Positions 9,196 to 22,274 of a stretch of DNA of 64,000 nt are shown here, piece by piece. The notes beneath the pieces are model-generated. The model searched no databases, was not told the DNA's origin, and saw only the letters and a list, made by a program, of their open reading frames with translations. The DNA is from Kappaphycus alvarezii (Eukaryota > Rhodophyta > Florideophyceae > Gigartinales > Solieriaceae). The stretch covers positions 1-64,000 of the forward strand of contig NADL03000708.1 of the NCBI GenBank assembly GCA_002205965.3. The letters run 5' to 3'. Position numbers and translations under genes: made by a program. Each line of letters opens with the position of its first letter. Positions within the stretch are counted from its first letter, which is position 1.

Positions 9196-10360
9196 TGGGA
9201 TTTACAAAATAACAGCGTCACGTTTCTGATTCGTAGTAGAGTCATTATCACCAGCTCTTTATTGTAAAGCATAGAAATAAAGGATGTGTTTACGTACTGG
9301 GAGACTGCGGAGGGCTGGAAATCGGGGGAATGTAAAGTACCTCCTTTTCTATGGCCAAAGATTTCTTCTAAGGATTAGCTTTACATAGTTTCTTATACAC
9401 AAGAGAGCTGTGAAAAGCTTTTATATATCTGGTTTTCCTGAATAGCTCCCACTTGGAAGCTTATGTTTCCTTCAATGGATATTTCATTATCAGTTACCCG
9501 TCTCGCAAAGAAACTAGCATTCGGAGAAGAGGCGGCAACATCGTTTTTCTCTTGGTAGGTTTTTTTCAAAGGAATAATGAAGGTATTAACAATCATACGG
9601 ACGATTGAGAGGTAAAATGGCCTTCAGGTTAAAGCTATTCTTAGAAAATTCGGGCCATCGTTATGGCCATTTAAAGCCATAACGAAAAGGGAAGGTAAAA
9701 GATTGTAATAAAAAGGTTGGAAGTTTAAGGTTGGCTTATTCAGAGGGGAGTAAACACGAAAGTGCACGTGAGACAAATGTCACAGCAGACATAGTCGTAA
9801 ATCATGTGCCTGCAACAGGTCTAATTAATAGCTACCACATTTCAAAATTAGTCGTACGGCAAAGAGGGCTGAACTTACTTTAAGGTTCTAGTCAAAAGAG
9901 GTTGGTAGTGTACGCGTCATCGAGTTGTCTCACATACGGTATTATTCTTTATTGTTACAAATGGAAATCAAAGGCAAAGGCGTAATTCTTAAATCAATGC
10001 TGTGATTTTTGCATCATTTTGGTAATCGGTTACTCTACGTGCATCGGAAGTTAGCAAGAACACATTGTTCTTGAGCCTCCTGATGATCTAAGCTAAAGGA
10101 AAACTAGAAGAGAAATGTTGTTAGATTTCGCTCCGATAAATTTGCAATACCTGCAGAGGCATGACAAACGTATTATTCTAAACAACATGACAGAGAACGG
10201 CTTCTCCTCTCGCGTATTATTTTTTCTGCTAGTTCATTTGAGATGAAATAACTGTAAATCAGAACTGAAGGGTGCCCTTTCTTAATCGTCAAATAAAAAA
10301 ATCTTATTCTACAGTTCCCTTTCCTATGCAAATGTAGAATTATGAACCTTCTTAAACTAC
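9196..10360. other. Intergenic, nothing recognised
   Basis: I see only short unsupported frames in this stretch and no repeat that I can match elsewhere in the window. Confidence 0.5.
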
Positions 10361-10739
10361 ACCTAGTTCAGTGAACTACTAGGTATCTCAATCAGTGACT
10401 TCTTTACACAGTACACTGCATCGAAGGCCAGATCGCAATTGACCGGAAAAAAGTAAACGCTGACTCCTCCTACTTCCATGTATCCCTCATAGAATGGTCG
10501 CTCGATCAAATTGTAGTTTTGGAAAGATGCATGCTCAGGAACATGAAAATTTGCAACTTTTTGCTGGGAATCAAGGAATGTTAAAACAGTGATTGAGCAA
10601 TTGGTAATTTTAAAAAACACTTAGTCCCGTAGTTTTGATGTAAAGGGGGCTTTGGGATGCCTCTGGAAAAAGAGTAATTGTTTAACATGAGTACATCCGT
10701 CCGAGTAATGAATAGCGTTGTTGCGATGAACGATAAAGA

Positions 10740-10795
10740 CACAATTGTAAGATCGGATATGCAAAAGTAAAACACCCAAAGCTTTCCCCAATTGT
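10740..10795 (+). mobile_element. LINE 3' tail, family 2-like (eroded copy)
   Basis: AAGATCGGATATGCAAAAGT is followed by AAAACACCCAAAGCTTTCCC. This matches the family 2 terminus in motif order but is more diverged. It faces the minus-strand copy that begins 14 or so bases beyond it. Confidence 0.5.
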
Positions 10796-10805
10796 AAAAT
10801 CACGA

Positions 10806-10905
10806 TGAATGTAAAAGGGGGAAGTTTTGGGTGTTTTTACTGATGGAAGAAATACTCGATCTATAGTAAAGTTTTCCAGACAACCACAATCGATGAATGT
10901 AGAAT
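10806..10905 (-). mobile_element. LINE 3' tail, family 2 (copy b, minus strand)
   Basis: Read on the minus strand this gives CGATTGTGGTTGTCTGGAAA, then TAGATCGAGTATTTCTTCC and AAAAACACCCAAAACTTCCC. It is tail to tail with the preceding plus-strand copy, with about 20 bases between them. Confidence 0.7.
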
Positions 10906-11159
10906 GATGTTTTGGCTTTGGGTTCCGAGTTGAACGGGATGGTCTCTAAACTTGAGAATTCCTCGCGCATATCAACAACATAGTGAACAATAGAAAGAAA
11001 ATTTGCAAGTTTTCCGAAACCAGCGCCAGAAATGGAAGAAATGAGATACTGTTCAAGTCTGCCAAACGAATGGACAGATCCACGCTGGTGTTGACATCAA
11101 CCGGGATGCTTTCGTTCGTATCATATGAAGGGGGATGGCCGTAACAAATCAGTGTGCTG

Positions 11160-11290
11160 CTGTATGGCAATACAGCACAGTACAGTACAGTATAAAGTTA
11201 GAGCTGCGCCGCCTGGCGCAATAGACTGGGTGACAACCAATTGATCATACTACTGTACTATCCTGTACTGTACTTCAATGCGTCAATGTA
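11160..11290. repeat. Cluster of GTACAGTAC / TACTGTAC words
   Basis: CAGCACAGTACAGTACAGTA (about 11172-11191) and CTGTACTATCCTGTACTGTAC (about 11255-11275) lie on either side of a short GC-rich segment. They are inverse to each other and could pair. The same words recur at many places in the window. Confidence 0.65.
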
Positions 11291-11675
11291 GTGCACAGTA
11301 TCACCACTGCACCATGATTGGCCAGGTGACAATAAAGTACTCAGTATTGATATACCAGCTTCGTTGTTGACCAATTTCTGAATAAATCTTTCAAATTAAT
11401 GTAGTTCCACTGCATTGGGTTAAAATGACAAATCGTACATAGAAGCAGAGCATTGGTTTCTTTCATTACTGTCCCTTGTTCGAGAGGTTCGAAGGGAGAG
11501 GAACCAGAAAACTGAAATGTACCTCATCAGCCTTGAGCGCGATCCAGCACGAAAGTTCTAGCTGTTTGTTACCGTACTGTACTGTATTGTAGACTTGTCT
11601 TCCCGTTTGGCATAAATGTTGCGGTGTGAGCCGCCAGATATTTATTGCCCATAATTTATTGCCTGGCGGCTGCAA

Positions 11676-12720
11676 TTCACATCATCGACAATCATCAATC
11701 GTTCTGTAGAGATTGAATGACCCCTTGATGTTTCAACTTTATAATCAGTGCATTACATGTGACAAACTCGCGCAATGCAACAACGAACTAAAGTCAGATT
11801 ATGTAAGTTTGTCCTCCGCAACACACCTACTCGCCTTACTGGAGCGGCCTAAACACACACAATTAACCACCTGTTCAATCCATCTGAAGCGATGGTAGAG
11901 TGTGAAGAAATCGCTTGCTTTTACAATGTGACCACCGCCAACTCAATAAAGAAAACATAAGAACAGGAGCAGGTTAGCAGTACCAAATTGCGCATTCTTG
12001 ATCACCCTTTCCCTTTTCTCCGTGGAGTTCCAGTCGCGCACCTGGCCACATTGAGACAGATCACACTCAAGCAGTCATCTTGTGCCATAGGACTACATGA
12101 AAACGCAGGTCCCAAATAGTTTCAGCTTCATCGGAAAGTCATACTTAAGATCTGCAGGACATAATAATTACACTATACTATCTAAACATCAGAAATGACC
12201 AACTACAAAGCCAATTAACCTCTTCCACTGCTGTTTTCTCTTGACAGAGCCTCCACTGGCTTAGGTGACTCCAAGTACAAAGCCTACCAAGAGCACAAAT
12301 ACACTAGAGAGGTGGAATGATACCTCCAGTATCCAAAGGAAGTTACTGTTCGGTCTGAATTGGTCGAGAACATAAGAGGAAAATGGAGTCTTAGCCTATA
12401 ACCTGATGTCATCCATCTAAACTAAATGAAAGGATAAGAAGGAAAGTCGAGTGGGACGTTTCCTGGCCAACTTTACTCTCCACCATGCATTCAGTTACAT
12501 CGGTAAAAGCTGCGGGTTGGCTTTCATCCAAAGTAAATATACGCAGCAACTCTTACAAAATTCTTTGCTAGCTGCATGAGCCACTTACACCCAGAAAACA
12601 TTTATTAAATTGGTCAAATGTGAAAAGGATCCTACACGGCTTAAATTTACGAAAAAGTGGGGAATAATAGGGTAGCTGACTTCGTCGTCTGAGACTTACG
12701 AAACACGCTGGTATTCAGTA
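11676..12720. other. Intergenic, nothing recognised
   Basis: Only short frames are present (for example 61 codons at 11713-11898), none with recognisable features. Confidence 0.5.
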
Positions 12721-12727
12721 CTCACCA

Positions 12728-12905
12728 AACCTGTACGCCGGCGTGTTTAGCAGCGCCTAAGTTGCATCATCTGGTCGTCTACCGCTGTGGCTATCTGCTC
12801 GCGCACGCCGCTGCACGGAACCGACGTGGACCATCCGGTTAGTTCCTAGCCCTATAGTCGGACTGCAGTGGACACCATAGAAACTATTTGCTGCAAATAA
12901 GTTAA
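12728..12905 (+). repeat. Dispersed repeat R1, copy 1
   Basis: About 175 bases here align by eye with 14945-15125 in the same orientation. Shared words include AGTTGCA, CTATC followed by CGCG, GCACGG/GCGCATGGA, and CATCCGGTTAG. The stretch is more GC-rich than its surroundings. A 72-codon minus-strand frame (12975-12757) covers it, but the second copy has stops, so I do not call it coding. Class unknown. Confidence 0.6.
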
Positions 12906-12989
12906 CTTCCGCACCACTCTCACCAACCTCACCCCACTTGCCCCCACTAATCTGGTTGATAAATTCTTCGTACATGGAAATCTTCTAAT

Positions 12990-14940
12990 TTTTTTTTGAT
13001 TCAGCACTCAACGCAAACTAAAGAGAAGAGTAAGTGACATTAACAAATTTCTTAAAATAACTTCCTAATTGTGGAATAATACAAAACCTGAAAGTCCGCG
13101 AATGATACCAAATGTCAGGTAAAGTTTTGGTTCAACTGTTCAGGGATGTTACAAACAAGGGAGAAAAGGAGAGTTCATGTTCTTTAACATGTATATGCTG
13201 GCTGATAGGCAGTCGACTTGTATAGTACTGTGGATATGCTTGAAATGATACGACAGGCGCTGATTGTACTTCACCACACTAGCAAGTAGTAGGGAAGAAA
13301 GCAAGAACACAAGCTGCATTGGAGGTTGCTGCCCTTGCGGAAAGTTGCTGAAAGATATTATCCTGCAACTTGCAAATAATGGTCAAATTTCAGAAAATAA
13401 ATTTAGCTCACTTTACTGTGAATGAACTATATGCGCTGGTATATACACGTCTTTCTTTGAAAATATGAAAATCCCGCCAAGAATTCGCAACATTGAGTTT
13501 CGAGGGGCCTCCATGGTATATTTCAGGTTAACTTCGTTCTATTCTTTAGGCATCACACGCTTTAAATATGGGAATAGAATACGATTCCCTTCAAGCTTCC
13601 AGATCAGATGCTTTGCGATCGGAACATATTGTCATCTATTGGCAATGTGAAATTTCAACGAAACAATGTAGTTTACTGTTTATGTCGAATTTTAAAATAT
13701 GAAGAGAATCTTCTCTTTATTTTGTTCTTTTCAGAATCCAGTAAGTTACTCAAAATAACCACTTGGTAAATACATTGTTTAAAGTTAGCAAAAATAACTA
13801 AAAAATACTGCTATCATGTTTGGATGTTTTCTGATTGTATGCTTCTAAGCGCTCTTACAAGGCATTTTCACTCTTCACGTCATCCTCATTCCGCCGTAAT
13901 TCATTCAATTTTATATTCAGAGTCAAATGTTGAATCACGATGAGCATATTAAGGATACAAAATTTATAAAAAAATACTAATATAGCTCCGTTCTTTGAAG
14001 AAGTATATTTTATCATAATATGAAAATTGAACTATTTATGAGCTCGCTTCCTCCGCTATGTATTTGAAGTTGAATTCATCATTCTATTTTTGAAAATTTG
14101 GTAACGTCATATTTTTTTGCAATAGATCTTAGAGGAAATCGTATCAGAAAGTGTAGTTACTAATGAGCTTCGCTGAAATAAGAAAAATTGATACTTACCA
14201 ATATTTGTGTTTCTGGAATTACTACGTATGCAATATTTTGAACTAAAAAATAACCAAATTGAGAAATTTTATTATTTCTTTCTGATATTTTACTTGTGTA
14301 ATATTTCTGGTCCGTAATCTATAATTTAAGCGTTACTATAACGACAGCGAGCTATAATAATCATAGTTTTTCTGTTTTACCATTGATAATTCCTTGCGAA
14401 GCAAAGCCTTCTGGAAGCAAATGAATATTATTCAGATGATCAATAACAAGTTCTATAGATTCAGAATCAACTACATATTATGTCCCAAATTATACCTTAA
14501 AAGGATACAATATCAGCACAAATCTTACAAAATAATACTAAAAACTGCTAATGTGAAATAGTTCAAATCATAACGAATCAAATAAGTCACTTCTCATATT
14601 CATTTGTTCAAAATTTACTTTAAGCTCTCGAAAAAAAGAGTTCTTTTATCTTATACGCGTGACTGCTTTAGCTCCCAGGATACCACATCAATTATATTTA
14701 AAATTTTGAAACAATTTCTCGAAAACTCGAAACAATTTCTTGAAAATTCCTATGCAACTATCAACAAAAAAAATTTTTCTAAACTCCCCAAAGAATTGAG
14801 AGAAAATGATAACTTTTTTTGTTTATTTTCGGATTAAACGTCCTATCATAAAGTTAATTATGAACTTGTCAACAGAAGTAAAACTGTTAATATAGGGCCA
14901 CTAATTTATTTGCGAAGAAAATAAAGCCATCTGATTAGTC
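12990..14940. other. AT-rich gene-poor stretch, first part
   Basis: Base composition turns strongly AT-rich near 13 kb and only short frames occur. A local tandem duplication (GAAAACTCGAAACAATTTCT, near 14716-14745) is visible. I see no gene. Confidence 0.6.
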
Positions 14941-14944
14941 AAGT

Positions 14945-15128
14945 TCCCGACAGTTGGCTTTGTCCGCCGCCGTATCTACCAGCGACTGAGTTGCACCCTC
15001 TAGTCCTCCATCGCTGAAGCTATCCTGTCGCGAGCACCGATGCGCATGGACGATGAAGTACATCCGGTTAGATCTTAACCGCATAGTTAGGATGTGCGCA
15101 GTCCACAGTAGATACTGAACGCATTAAA
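14945..15128 (+). repeat. Dispersed repeat R1, copy 2
   Basis: This is the partner of 12728-12905. It stands out as a GC-rich island within the AT-rich desert and ends with CATCCGGTTAGATCTTAACC. The two copies have clearly diverged, so the element is old. Confidence 0.6.
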
Positions 15129-18100
15129 CTTGTTTGTTTGAATAGTAAGCTTTATCCGTGCCATGAAAATTTTGTGGATGTATCTTATTACGTTTTTATA
15201 GTACGAATAATCTTAAATTTTAAACAAGTAAAGCTGAAATTCAGATAAATCCCCATAAAATAAGATATATGTTTTAAAAAGTCGATTAAAGTGCTTCAGA
15301 AGGTAAAATGGTGCCGAATATTATTGAAAAATTGTGTAAACCCAATAATTTGAGAACATTTAGATATCACAATGGCTCTAGAATGGTGAAATATTTTCAA
15401 TAAAACAATGATAAGCCTTACTATGCATTAAGAAAAGTTTTGAAACCACTGCTTAGAAGTTGACTCCTTTCAAAACCCGTTATCTGCTAAAATATTACTT
15501 TAATTATTGGTTTCCATGATACATAGATTTTAATATTATCAATGCAGAAACTAATTAAGGCTCAAAATATTTTATATTACATTTCGGTAATCGAATGTAT
15601 TAATTATTCAACATTTAAATTATTCGAGATTTCCTTTATTTTTTCAACCTTTTATTTATCGAACAAAGAGACTGAGTTAGTGAGTTTAGAGTTCTTTTAG
15701 AATTCAAAAATTGGTACTTGTTTTCTTTCCATAAGTCACTTCAACATATGGAAATATGTTGAGGTGAAGAAAATAACGGACAAAAATATTTGAACAGCTT
15801 TAATTTGATTGCATATCCTTTTTGTTTGCAGTTTCTACAGCTATCTAGATATCTGGACTAGGAGTTCTTTACGATTTATCTAAATCCCGCAGTAATATCG
15901 TAGAAAAAAGTTTCTTAATTTAAAGAAATCAGTGGTATCGCATACTTCATCTATGCATTCTATTTATCAATTGAAAGGCAAATATGATGTTTCAATTTAT
16001 CAATTTTTTGGTCGGTGCGACTTGGTCTCAAAAACATATGTCATTGAGTAGGCAGCATATGAAAGCTTTCTGAAACAATTATAAGCTTTCCGGTTTCATA
16101 AGTTTAAACGTTTATGTTAAATCTCAGTACAAATCCAAATCCAGATACGTTTGAGCACGATGGGTCTCCGAGAATGATCTGATGGTGATCCGAAAGCTAT
16201 TTCACGTAATAGAAGAGAAATTTCTCCGGTTTGTCGGAGAATTGGTTTATGAAGGATGGGCGCAGACTGTAAGCACTAGTGAGATCTTTTACCTAAGAAA
16301 GCTAATGAGGTGGACTTGAGCGCTCAAATCTTTTCTATTTGATTTCTGGTCGGAAGCTGTATTACGAAAAATGGACTCCAACAGCCGGAAAATGTTTCTT
16401 CTGCTGAGCCATCCCTATTTTCTGATGAGGAGCCATCTATAAACTATTTAGAAAAATTTAAGTATACAGAAAAATACATATGCTAAGTTATAGAATGGTG
16501 TTCGCGGAATATGATCAGCTTAAATATGCAAACATCCGTAAATCGGAACTTCACTTCCGAGACGGTAGCTGATCCTACTGTCAAAGTTGATTCTATTTTG
16601 GGACACAGAATCATACATGTTGCGCATTTACACAGCGAGAGTGAAAATCTATTTAATAACCTGCCTATAGCAGGTAATTACAACAAAAAAAAATCTTTAA
16701 TTTGTGTACGTTTCCCATATTTGTTACTGAAATACTTTTTCACGAGACAAGAACTGTACCTTTCGCTGCTTCAGTGAAATAAAAGTTATTAACGATATGA
16801 AAATAATTTGAGATAGAAGTAATTTCGAGATCAATATGTCAGGCACTGGTGAGATGCGCTTCTTTAATATATGATTATAATTTTGTACATCACTTCTACA
16901 GAAAATTTATGCATACAATCCACTTAAACGCTAATTTTTCTGGTATTGGTACAGTTATGCCTTTTCAGAGTATACCACAGAAATCCAAACTACTTAAAAC
17001 ATTTTTTAAAGGATATTTTATTTTATTTCAGTGTATTGGATTATTAACTGCGTCAAATATTTTTGCCTATTTTGAACTTTTCCTCGGTAAAGCGCTTTGA
17101 TTACAATTATTTTAATTCTACGTTACTTGCGATACTCAATGAAAATAATATATATACAATAAATAAGAAAGCTACTCACTAGAATAAATGCATTACCTGT
17201 ATTGTTCTTATTTTGTTTCATATAATCAGTAGTGGGCATATTTCTACCAATAAAATCATGTTTCTCTCTTTATTGAACTTTTATTATTTCTTTCCATTTC
17301 GGAAACTTCAAACCCATTCTTTCAATATTTTTTCAAAACTACTTCACATTGTTTGATATGTCTCGGTAAATGTTACAAGGTTTAAACGATTTAACTATTA
17401 GTGACGAGAAAGGACCTGTTACGGTATTTTTAAAAAAATTAAAAGAAAAAATAATTGTATATCTGTGCTTACTGCGGTAAAGCTCATTTTTCTATGTGAC
17501 TGATTTCATAAGCGTCAAGCGTTTTGCGAAATAAAAGTTTTTATATTTTTCGGATAAAACTAACGAATCTCCATCTTAGAAAACTTTATGTTTTTTCAGT
17601 GTTGTTATTAGGACATTTTTTACTCAAAAATTTATTCTGTTCAGAATATTTACACTTCTTGCCCCTATTAATACATTATTTATATAATCTTACATTTTAT
17701 GTGTTGTTGAAATCTACCACGCAGATGGAATTCAACTCTTTGTCACAGAGGGAAAACAGACGGCTCATTTGCTGTAAAAATTATGTTGGCTGCTGCCTAG
17801 TCAATTTTTATGGTAGCATGAATTCATGTGAAGCGTTTTGGCAGGCGCAGATGGCGCTCCAAACTGTCAGCAAGTATATGGGCGGCAGAAATAGAATAAG
17901 TCGCGTTTCAGATTTCTGAAATTGTGAATTTCGCTATAAGAGAATGAATTGCATCTTCGAAACCTGTTCCATCTCGGGATGGGATTGGCGACAATTCCGA
18001 CGAGCTCCTTGAAGACCTCTAGTGCATTCAAGCCTGAGAGCGTTTATATGGGGACAGGAACTAGCTTTATGCTAGCAATTCAGGGAGAAGCCCTTGACAT

Positions 18101-19885
18101 TTACGCTTCTTCTCCACATGGGGGGCGTTTCGTATCGTGAGTTGGCTGAAATTCTTCGCTCTGGCATGGGAGGATGCAGAAGGGCTGACGGTGGCTACCT
18201 CAAAGTAGTTCGTGACATCGATATTTTCTATCAATCTGATGCATGTTCTTGTGTTTGCTGGTAGATTGGTCGAGGGTAAGTGAATAGATATCGAGCGGTC
18301 TTTGCAGGTTAATTTTCTACGGAGATCACCTGGGTGTTATCTTAGCAAGTGCGCTCACAGCTGTAACAAAAATGCAGTCAGTGTTTCCCGCAAATATACA
18401 GCGTTCTAGACTACAATTTTTCTTGAAAAGGAGTATCAGTAGAGAATAAAAATGTCCGGAAGAAGTACCGTAACAAAACGGAGAGACATTTTTTATCACT
18501 GCCCAGATTTCAAAAATTTTCAATTAGTTCCGAATAGTTTCAAGACTTTTACAAGGATAAAAAGTGATTAAAATTTGAAATCCAGTGCAGGAGTTTAATT
18601 TTTGGTAAAAAAACATTACGTATATAAGGCTATGAAATAATATGCTGCGAGATGAGGTGGTTAAAATTTTCTTTACATATTGATTGCTTCTCGTGATTTA
18701 CTCAAGGTTCACCAAAATACTTCCGTGAAAAAACACCAAACGATCTACTGTGAATCATTCTTGCACCATGATCGCTATACTTGCAACTTCGCGTTGATAA
18801 TTAAAATCTGTACCCTTTCTGCACTGAAAGTAGAACTATATTTCGCCTAATTAGGATATATCCTGAAGCAGAACATACGTAGATTGATGCTTTTCATCGT
18901 AATTAAACTTTTCTAGAGAGATATTATATTCCTCTTTATTCACGTTGAGAGATGATCTTGATTAGCTTTCAAGAATTTATCACTGCAATAAGTCTTGCTT
19001 TTGAGCTGGTATGGAGCTAAAGTATTTTAAACAGTTTAGTTCTAGAATATCCTCGCTTTCATCTTCCAAGCATTTTCATGACTGCAAACAGTGAGCAAAA
19101 AGGTAAATGAGGGTCTCATCTGATACACGAATCGTTATGACAAAATATGGCTGGTCAATTAGCATGCGTTCATATAAAACGCTGAATATCTATTTTTCTT
19201 CTCTTTTACATTCTTAAACCATTACTTTGGAACCAATGTACGAAAATCTTAAATCTGAAGACATAAATTAAATTTCTGGGTCCTTCTTGTTTATAAATGA
19301 GATATTTGACAACGATGGTGAAAAATAAACTCTTTATACTTGTTTCAGTTTTATTTTTGTATTTAAAAATGGCTCGAGTTTTTAGTGAGGTATTTTTTGT
19401 ATTTAATAGAGAGAGACCTTTAATTTTATTGGAGAATAAAATATTCGTAATATATACAGATAAAAAAAGAGAAATATACTTACAGCATAAAAAAGTAACA
19501 TAACTTAAATACATAGTCTGTTATGCGTGTTCTTATATAAATTTGAACAATTAATTTGAGAACAAATACTGCGTTAAAACTAATGAACATCTGTTTAGTT
19601 ATGCATGTCAAGAGTCAATAAACAGAGCACTTAAACCTGGACCAAGGATTTACTGCATAGTCTTTAATTTCAGTTTAATTTTTACTCTTTTATTTATATT
19701 TACAATGACGTGATCCTTTTTGAGGAATTTATAAATAGATTGTGTTGTTACTTGTCTCTTCACAAATTTGGTCGTATTTTAAATTCAAAATGAATCATAT
19801 TTGAGGATAATGCCCAAATAATTAACGGAAATAAAATCAATTTCCAATCTTTGAGTAATATAAAGGAATTGAACATACTTTCCGA
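15129..19885. other. AT-rich gene-poor stretch, second part
   Basis: Composition stays strongly AT-rich. The open frames are short and unrelated to anything I know. The frames at 16511-16777, 17524-17919 and 17949-18140 (plus) are in slightly less AT-rich pockets and might be eroded retroelement sequence, but I cannot support that. Confidence 0.55.
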
Positions 19886-19887
19886 GA

Positions 19888-20300
19888 GGATTTTTTTGGG
19901 TTATTTTAATGCATGAAAGATGTGGTAGGTTATATCCACGCGGCTAATGCGTTATGCGGGATAAGTCGTCGCTGATGGGGAACACTACAGTACATGACCT
20001 TCCTTACAGGGCCGGCTCAATGCGGGCGAGCAGGCATGCCGTGTTGGACATGACGGCCACAGCAGCGTGCCTTTGGGTGAGTACCGCTCTAACTATCCCA
20101 TAGGTCTCCATCGCTCGAACGGCCACGTTCCGCACGACATCGGTTAGCACCGCGTACGCGTCTGGGTGCCAGCCTCCAAGGGTGGATATTGAGATAGGTA
20201 CAATCCTCCCTCTAGTAGCAGTCTCGAGCAGTGATTCATACCTCCTACGTTTGGCGGAGATGGCTGAGTTGAGGGAGCCATCTCCTACTTTCCAAGTGAC
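19888..20300 (-). mobile_element. 5'-truncated LINE 3' end, family 1 (copy c)
   Basis: The minus strand has an open frame of about 95 codons, from about 20296 to the stop near 20010. It reads RRRYESLLETATRGRIVPI, STLGGWHPDAYAVL, then LTQRHAAVAVMSNTACLLA. These are the C-terminal residues of the family 1 LINE polyprotein. The 3' UTR closely matches that of the copy at 6.0-6.27 kb and ends with GCATTAAAATAACCC. There is no stop within the retained coding part, so the copy is young compared with the one at 8.1 kb. Confidence 0.8.
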
Positions 20301-20750
20301 TGTGGAAACTTAAAATTTTTCGGTTTTATGTTGACAGTTTTTTCGAAAGAACATTTTTAATTTTTATTCTCTTCATGTATTTTTCGTTCTATTCTATTCA
20401 TTGAGGTTTTAAGTTCAAAATTGATAGGGTTTGTAAAATTCTTATATTTCCCACAACGGCTTTGACTCAAACCTACACCATTATTTAGTTCCCTTCAATC
20501 TCAATTTTTCGAGATTATTTATTAATACGTATGGAACAATTTCCAAAGTCACATGGTATGTTTTATATGCGATGTATCTTTTCTTACCTACGGCCTACTA
20601 CAAAGTTTTATAGTATCAACCGAAATAACTGAAGGAAATAGAAATGTCCTAAATGGAAAATTTTGCGCTTCAATATTGCGGTTGAGCAATCATATTTTAT
20701 AGTTTAAGAATATTCAGTTATTCAAATTATTTCGTGTCACCGCAATCTGT
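20301..20750. other. AT-rich spacer, nothing recognised
   Basis: No coding sequence or repeat identified between two LINE remnants. Confidence 0.5.
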
Positions 20751-20754
20751 TAGA

Positions 20755-20990
20755 GGGAGAGAGGGGTTAGTTTAACAGGAGTTTAGCGAAGGTTAAGAGT
20801 CATCTGAACTTGTTTCCAACATTTCCAAAACCTATAGTACGAGCAACAGAGCATTTCCACTAATTTAAAGATAGCTGTTAGACCAGTCAACAACCAAGAG
20901 GCGTTGAAAGTGACATTCAAGGCGTTGTGTCGTAAAGGAGAATGGGTTTCACCCTTGGTTCGTGTATCAGGGCTCAAATCTGCCCGGTAG
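20755..20990 (-). mobile_element. Eroded LINE 3' end (copy d)
   Basis: A minus-strand frame contains LRHNALNVTFNASWLLTGL, matching the end of the family 1 polyprotein as seen in copy b (TFNAACLLA). The 3' UTR is short and poorly preserved; a pyrimidine-rich ACTAACCCCTCTCTC near 20757-20771 may be the remains of its terminus. Confidence 0.5.
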
Positions 20991-21855
20991 CTTTTTTCTT
21001 AGAAGTCTCTATTCGAAAAAGTATATCCAATTCGTGTAATATCCATGCGAGAATTTATAAGCCTGAGCAGGATACCAAAATTATGTTTTTTGTATCTTTG
21101 GGCCCCTAAATATAATATGTAATGATGTTTTAACAAAAAAATTCATAATCGAACATACAAATCATACATAAAATTCTGTTTCTGCACACTGTCGTTCAGG
21201 GTTACATCACGAAAAGCAGAAATTAAAGACATTTTGTTACGTCAAATACTATTTGCAATGTGTGGTCTATTAATCTCAGAAGTTGTTTTGTAGCAATTCA
21301 TGCGGGTTGGATGCGCGTAAAGTTTTCACGAAGGCTTTAGACTAATCAATAAATCTATGAGTGTAATTTTATCGCCATTGGCACATATCTTTCCTCGATT
21401 TTGCTCCGAAATTCCTAGTCCCCTTGCAGAGCCAGAATAATGAAGTCAAACTTAGTATGGTCATTTACTTGCTCGTATGCTATTTCAAGGCAGATGATTG
21501 CAGTCCGCGCCAAAGTCAGTTCCGCAACATTGAGACTCCGTAATATATCTTTAGGAGCGTACCAAAGATTTACATATTGAGACAAGTTTTTACTCCTTGC
21601 CGAAAATCATTTTGAATTTGAAAAACTGAGAACTTGAACAGATGGCTAATGTAGTAGAGGGTAAGTAGAGGCTGTGTCCCTGCTTACACAGTCGTAGACA
21701 CGTAGGGTTGCCTTTGCGTCGCTCTTTTTATTGGGCATTTCCACGTCTGTAAGGGGACTGGTCAACTGGTTCACGACTTCAACGCATTGAGGAGCGATAT
21801 ATATCAAATCCGAGACAAAATTCATAATTAATGGGAGATAAGACAAAATATTATT
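20991..21855. other. Intergenic, nothing recognised
   Basis: Mixed composition with short frames only. The 66-codon minus frame at 21846-21646 is not recognisable. Confidence 0.5.
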
Positions 21856-21965
21856 ACGGAGGTGAACTGTTGGGTGGTTTATTATTTGAAAAGAATGTTC
21901 GCCTTTTTAGATACTTATGCTTGTCGTCTGTTAAGCAATTTGTCAGTCGTGCCGCATCAAAAAGC
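21856..21965 (-). repeat. Dispersed repeat R2, copy 1
   Basis: About 100 bases align with 31139-31238. On the minus strand the two copies give similar short peptides (ARLTNCLTDD here, AQLTNDLADD in the other), which suggests that both are from a protein-coding mobile element. The class is not clear. Confidence 0.5.
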
Positions 21966-22274
21966 TGTCATAATTCCAGCTACATGGCATGAAGCATTCA
22001 TTTTAACGGCTGTTGCGGTGTGTCTAAGGACAAAGGCGCACCGCACCTATTTTACTGAACAACGATAAATAAATTCTCTTGCTCTCATCTTGCCCTATAC
22101 GTACTAATTCAGTTTATCGAGGAAATATTTTGAGGAGTCTATACAATAATTTGATTATCAACATCGCGAGTCCTGATGGTGTTGTATATTTCGCAGCGAT
22201 GTTTTTGGACTCACAGGCAAAGGCATGCAAATCGGAATACTGTACTTGAAATACGGAGTGCTAAATAATCACTG
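21966..22274. other. Intergenic, nothing recognised
   Basis: No gene or repeat identified. Confidence 0.5.

Larger units (their letters stand above)
10363..11675 (-). pseudogene. Possible split or decayed host gene, several minus-strand segments
   Basis: Three minus-strand open segments have a protein-like composition: 11675-11466 (ending with CWIALKADEVHFSFLVPLP), 11170-10946 (CYGHPPSYDTNESIPVDVN then DLSIRLADLNSISFLPF) and 10620-10363 (KVANFHVPEHASFQNYN then GYMEVGGVSVYFFPVNCDL). They lie in order on one strand, and two LINE tails (about 10745-10900) sit between the second and third. That arrangement would fit one gene interrupted by insertions, or several exons. I do not recognise the protein, and I have not found a consistent set of splice sites, so this is a candidate only. 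Confidence 0.25.
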
